From Leptolyngbya sp. FACHB-60 (GTDB lineage Bacteria > Cyanobacteriota > Cyanobacteriia > Phormidesmidales > Phormidesmidaceae), in assembly GCF_014695775.1 (NCBI RefSeq), contig NZ_JACJOX010000077.1, forward strand, positions 1 through 64,000: a stretch of DNA of 64,000 nucleotides, in the 5' to 3' direction. The notes beneath the pieces are model-generated. The model was given only the letters and a program-made list of their open reading frames with translations. It was not told the origin of the DNA and ran no database searches. The position numbers were made by a program, and so were the translations under genes. This document shows positions 60,576-64,000 of this stretch, in pieces; the first letter of the stretch is position 1; every line of letters begins with the position of its first letter.

Positions 60576-61383
60576 TGTGGAGTTAAAAGTAGCTGGGGAA
60601 CCTGGGGTGCCCTACGTCACCAAGGGCACGGCTGATGTGAACCTCAAGATTACGGTGGAGTGTTCATTTTCCAAGGAAGGTTGAGGCTCCAGCGCCTAGG
60701 AGTAGCCCTGGATCAGGGCGCAGAGTTGCCTGCGCGCAATTAACTCATCTGGCTTACTCCACACCTGTACCCACAACAAGCCCTGAATTAGTTGAGTGGC
60801 AATTTCCCAGCACAGTGGTGGACAGTTTTTGGAGCGTTTCACGAGAAAGATTGTGATGCTGCTCTAGGACAAGGGGCAGCTACTTTGTTAGAACAACAAT
60901 TCCGTACGGGAATATACTTTCCTGCTATCTAAACTTTCCTTACCTGCAACAAGCAAAAGGGTAGGAGATTAAGGTCATCAACCGATTGGCAAAAGATCCA
61001 AAGCGAGAATTTTTAGGTACGCTGGAGATTCTGCCTAAAACCTTAAATATATCAGAGCTTTTGCGGAAATTTATCCTAATAAATTAATTGCATAAACGCT
61101 CTTTGCAAGACCCTCTGATTATATAACATCGCATCGCTAGAGAAGCTTATATTCTTTTAGGAGCAACTTTAGTATGCTCAAGATTTGTTAAAAACGGATA
61201 AAAATTTAACGTTCTCGTCCCCCGCTTCTAGGAAGGCACACTCACAAATTTTGCCTGTGTACTTTAGCAAATAAGAGAAAATATCCATCTAAAGCGTGAC
61301 GTTAAAATTTATTAACTAAGTCAAAGTTATCAATGTAATTGTGTTAATTTTCTTTTCCTGTTGTCTTTAGGTAAGTCTCTCAA
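60576..61383. other. Gap between kinase and response regulator
   Basis: No full gene. A short frame around 60600-60685 reads VTKGTADVNLKITVECSFSKEG and stops, possibly the tail of a lost gene. The second half is AT-rich and probably carries the promoter of the response regulator; AATTGTGTTAATTTTC around 61337 could be part of it but no clear pair is assigned. Confidence 0.4.
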
Positions 61384-61782
61384 ATGTGTGGCTCTCAAAC
61401 CTTCCGCATACTTATTGTGGATGACATCATTGATAACTTATTTCTGCTACAAACTCTCTTAGAAGCAGAAGGTTATCAAGTCGATACAGCAGATAATGGT
61501 AGGGCAGCCCTTGTAAAAGTAGAAGCCTCGCCACCTGATTTGATTTTAATGGACGTGATGATGCCTGACATGAATGGATATGAAATAACTAAAGAGATTC
61601 GCCAAAATCAGAATGTGCCATTTATTCCTATTTTGATGGTAACTGCCTATGAAGATGCTAATGATATTCAGGGGCTGGCGATGGGCGCAAACGATTTTAT
61701 TCGTAAGCCAATAGAAATCGATCTTCTTTTATCTAGAGTTGCGGAATTTTTACAGTTTAGACAACAAGCCACATCTTCTTAA
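61384..61782 (+). CDS. Single-domain response regulator
   Basis: The 132-residue product is a complete receiver domain: acidic pair in ILIVDDIIDN, phosphoacceptor Asp in LILMDVMMPDMNGYE, Thr/Tyr switch in MVTAYED and Lys in FIRKPIE. No output domain. It lies between two hybrid kinases and could relay phosphate to or from them, like CheY/Rcp1-type shuttle proteins. It ends with a short polar tail. Confidence 0.9.
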   Translation: MCGSQTFRILIVDDIIDNLFLLQTLLEAEGYQVDTADNGRAALVKVEASPPDLILMDVMMPDMNGYEITKEIRQNQNVPFIPILMVTAYEDANDIQGLAMGANDFIRKPIEIDLLLSRVAEFLQFRQQATSS

Positions 61783-62266
61783 TATTTAAGGTTGTTGAAG
61801 AATATAGGAGCTAAGCTAGAAACAATCTGCTAAGCCTAATTTTTAATTTACTCAAGTTCGGTCTCAACTAAGACAACCGTTGTCTTGTGCCCTATAAGCC
61901 CAAATTCGAGCTCTTTTCCAATATTTACCTCAACGTGATAGGTCTACGTTCCCCCTCCTAATTAATAGCTTTTGATCCCATCTCCATCCTCGACAAAATA
62001 AACTCGTTGCTTATGATAAAATTTGGGTGATCCCATTATAAAAATGCCCTACTTGATACTTTAAAAAACATATCTCTCGTTAATGGTTTATTGCTTAAAA
62101 GCATATTCAGACTCTGCCTGAATCTTTGAAGCCACAGCAACACTCACCTCTTTACAGAAAGACCTCTGCTTCTTCTCTCTGTACTGGGCTAGGGGGTCAA
62201 CAGGTTAAAATAGTTACGGCAAGATTACGATATGCGTAACAACCTGAGTCCTGAATTCACAAGCTG
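61783..62266. other. Gap upstream of the ethylene-receptor-like kinase
   Basis: About 480 mostly AT-rich bases with no supported gene or clear repeat. The kinase promoter is expected here but cannot be pinpointed. Confidence 0.4.
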
Positions 62267-64000
62267 ATGCTGAGCCTTAACCGAAATAATTTGAGCTATG
62301 GTGCAGCCGCACTCATGTTCACTCTCACCTTTCTGATCGTTTTTTCAGACTGGTGGAGTCCGCTATTTGCAGCAAATGGGTTTATCCCTCATGGGCATTG
62401 CTACCTGTGGAAGCCAGGGTTAGTTTGGCTACATTTACTCTCAGACTTATCGATTGGCTTAGCCTATGTGGCTATCTCAGGCACTCTTGCTTATCTGGTT
62501 TATAAGACCCGCCGAGAAATCCCATTTCACTGGATGTTTCTAGCATTTGGGTCCTTTATTGTGGCCTGTGGCAGCACGCACTTTATGGATGTCTGGACGC
62601 TGTGGCACCCGACTTACTGGCTTTCTGGAGCCCTGAAGGTAGTAACGGCAATAGCCTCCGTAACCACCGCCATAATTCTGCCGTTTCTAGTGCCCCAGGC
62701 GCTGGCCTTGATCGAGTCAGCCAAACTTTCTGAGGAGCGGCGATCGCACCTCGAAGTAGCTAATAATCAGTTGGAGTCTCTCAATGAACAGCTCAAGGAA
62801 GTCGATCAACTCAAAACTCAGTTTTTTGCCAATGTCAGCCACGAACTGCGCACCCCCCTCGCTTTAATCTTGGGGCCAGTGGAGAAACTGTTGCACCAGG
62901 CCAATTTGAACCAGGAGCACCGTCTCGATCTTGAACTCGTTAACCGCAATGCCCGGCTGTTGCTTAAGCAGGTTAATGATCTTCTGGATGTCTCCAAACT
63001 AGAGGCTGGTCGTATGGTACCGACTTACGAGCAGATCGATGTAGCGCAACTAGTGCGCTTAACGGCAGCCAACTTTGACGGCTTGGCTGAGGAAAAGCAG
63101 ATTACTTTTACCACTGATGCCCCTGAGACTTTGCAAGCACAGGTCGATGGGGTCAAAGTACAGCGTATTCTGCTCAATTTAATTTCTAACGCGTTTAAAT
63201 TTACTCCCAACGGCGGCACGGTGCATTGCCAGTTAACGACTGATCACGCTCAAGTCATGGCCAGCGACGGGAGCTTAGATGAGGGATTCACCCAAGGTGA
63301 TCGCATTATTCTCTCAGTTCAGGATAGCGGTGCAGGCGTTCCAGCAGCGCTACGGGACACTATTTTTGAACGGTTTAGCCAAGGGGAGAGTGGCACTACT
63401 AGGCGCTTTGGTGGCACGGGCTTGGGTTTAGCGATCGCCAAAGAATTTGCCGAACTCCAAGGTGGCACGATTGCAGTAGGCGATGCCCCCAGCGGCGGTG
63501 CCCAATTTACCGTTCAGCTACCGCTGCTGGCTCCTCACCCTAGCGTGGTGAGGGCGGCTGTACTTGATTGGGGGCAAGACGCAGAGCTTGCCGCTCTCAT
63601 GGCCGAAGAGCTCCGCTCGATACCCCAGCCCGACGCTTTTGGGCCAGAGCATCCCTTGAGTGAGCCTCTGGTGCTCGTGGTAGAAGACAACCCAGAAATG
63701 AATCGGTTCATCACGACTACGCTGGCCTCAGAGTATCGCATGGCTACCGCTGTCAACGGGCAAGACGGGCTGGAGCAGGCAATTGCCCTACGGCCCGATC
63801 TAATTCTCAGCGATGTGATGATGCCATCTCTTGGCGGCGACCAGCTGCTACAGCAGTTGCGGACTTACCCGGAGCTCAATGCTACGCCCGTAGTCATGCT
63901 GACGGCCAAAACCGACGATGAGCTACGCGTGCAGCTGCTGCGCCAAGGTGCCCAGGATTATCTAACGAAACCCTTTTCGGTGGAGGAGCTCAAAGCACGG
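62267..64000 (+). CDS. Ethylene-receptor-like hybrid histidine kinase, cut by the right edge
   Basis: The frame from ATG 62267 is open to the window end (578 codons). After one N-terminal helix (about 12-32), residues 55-145 carry three helices with LSDLSIGLAYVAISGTLAYL, FHWMFLAFGSFIVACGSTHFMDVWT and WHPTYWLSGALK (each partly quoted), the ETR1-type domain in which the C and H of ACGSTH bind copper and ethylene. HisKA (SHELRTP, His about 191), HATPase (NLISNAFKF, GGTGLGLAIA) and a receiver (VVEDNPEMN, Asp about 513 in LSDVMMP, TAK, KPFSVEEL) follow. No GAF is present between sensor and kinase. Further domains may follow beyond 64000. Confidence 0.92.
   Translation, partial: MLSLNRNNLSYGAAALMFTLTFLIVFSDWWSPLFAANGFIPHGHCYLWKPGLVWLHLLSDLSIGLAYVAISGTLAYLVYKTRREIPFHWMFLAFGSFIVACGSTHFMDVWTLWHPTYWLSGALKVVTAIASVTTAIILPFLVPQALALIESAKLSEERRSHLEVANNQLESLNEQLKEVDQLKTQFFANVSHELRTPLALILGPVEKLLHQANLNQEHRLDLELVNRNARLLLKQVNDLLDVSKLEAGRMVPTYEQIDVAQLVRLTAANFDGLAEEKQITFTTDAPETLQAQVDGVKVQRILLNLISNAFKFTPNGGTVHCQLTTDHAQVMASDGSLDEGFTQGDRIILSVQDSGAGVPAALRDTIFERFSQGESGTTRRFGGTGLGLAIAKEFAELQGGTIAVGDAPSGGAQFTVQLPLLAPHPSVVRAAVLDWGQDAELAALMAEELRSIPQPDAFGPEHPLSEPLVLVVEDNPEMNRFITTTLASEYRMATAVNGQDGLEQAIALRPDLILSDVMMPSLGGDQLLQQLRTYPELNATPVVMLTAKTDDELRVQLLRQGAQDYLTKPFSVEELKAR

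Overview
The window looks like part of a large cyanobacterial plasmid, or of a plasmid-derived island. The cyanobacterial signs are HIP1-type GCGATCGC octamers (frequent from about 52 kb on), a STAND/NLR protein with long HEAT-like repeats, effector-associated-domain (EAD) conflict genes, and three multi-domain hybrid histidine kinases, one with an ethylene-receptor-type membrane domain. The plasmid signs are a RepA-family (RPA) initiator with iterons, a ParA/ParB-like pair with palindromic sites, a MobF relaxase with an F-like nic motif, and a VirD4/TraD-type coupling protein. No VirB-type secretion genes lie in the window.

Layout. 1-4.7 kb: an NLR gene cut by the left edge, preceded in its operon by a small effector-like gene; both carry the same 16-residue motif, as in amyloid-signalling NLR/effector pairs. 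5.5-6.1 kb: a decayed nuclease-like gene with an excalibur tail and a small membrane protein. 6.2-16.2 kb: a defence island with an ABC-three-component system, a tyrosine recombinase, a YhcG-type PD-(D/E)XK nuclease, a PUA-like/Mrr restriction enzyme, a stub of hsdM, and a two-gene CBASS (CD-NTase plus patatin CapV). 16.4-28 kb: mobilisation module (coupling protein, 4-TM protein, MobF relaxase, RHH accessory protein, oriT), a nested inverted repeat with DnaA-box-like words, DUF6876 and J-domain genes, a TnpB that has lost its first RuvC aspartate and its zinc ribbon, membrane proteins and a NYN nuclease.

29.5-41.8 kb: a leftward run of conflict-system genes: EAD-EAD-trypsin, a membrane protein, EAD-VMAP, a MoxR ATPase, a vWA/VMAP-C/FGS protein, two further FGS proteins, and an EAD fused to a bacterial sugar transferase. 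The two EADs of the protease match the EAD of the VMAP protein and the EAD of the sugar transferase respectively, which suggests a wiring scheme. 42-43.4 kb: a second DUF6876 gene and a possible domesticated transposase fragment. 43.8-45.5 kb: about 1-1.6 kb without convincing genes but packed with consecutive perfect hairpins and ending in terminator-like structures; this is a strong candidate for a large ornate structured RNA (GOLLD/ROOL style) or an ORF-less intron, and is the least explained element here. 46-50 kb: replication and partition region, with seven copies of a 16-bp palindrome around rep and par, then radC. 51-64 kb: TfoX C-terminal protein and sensory kinases.

All calls come from reading translated sequence and motifs by eye. 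Family names are recognitions from memory, not search results.
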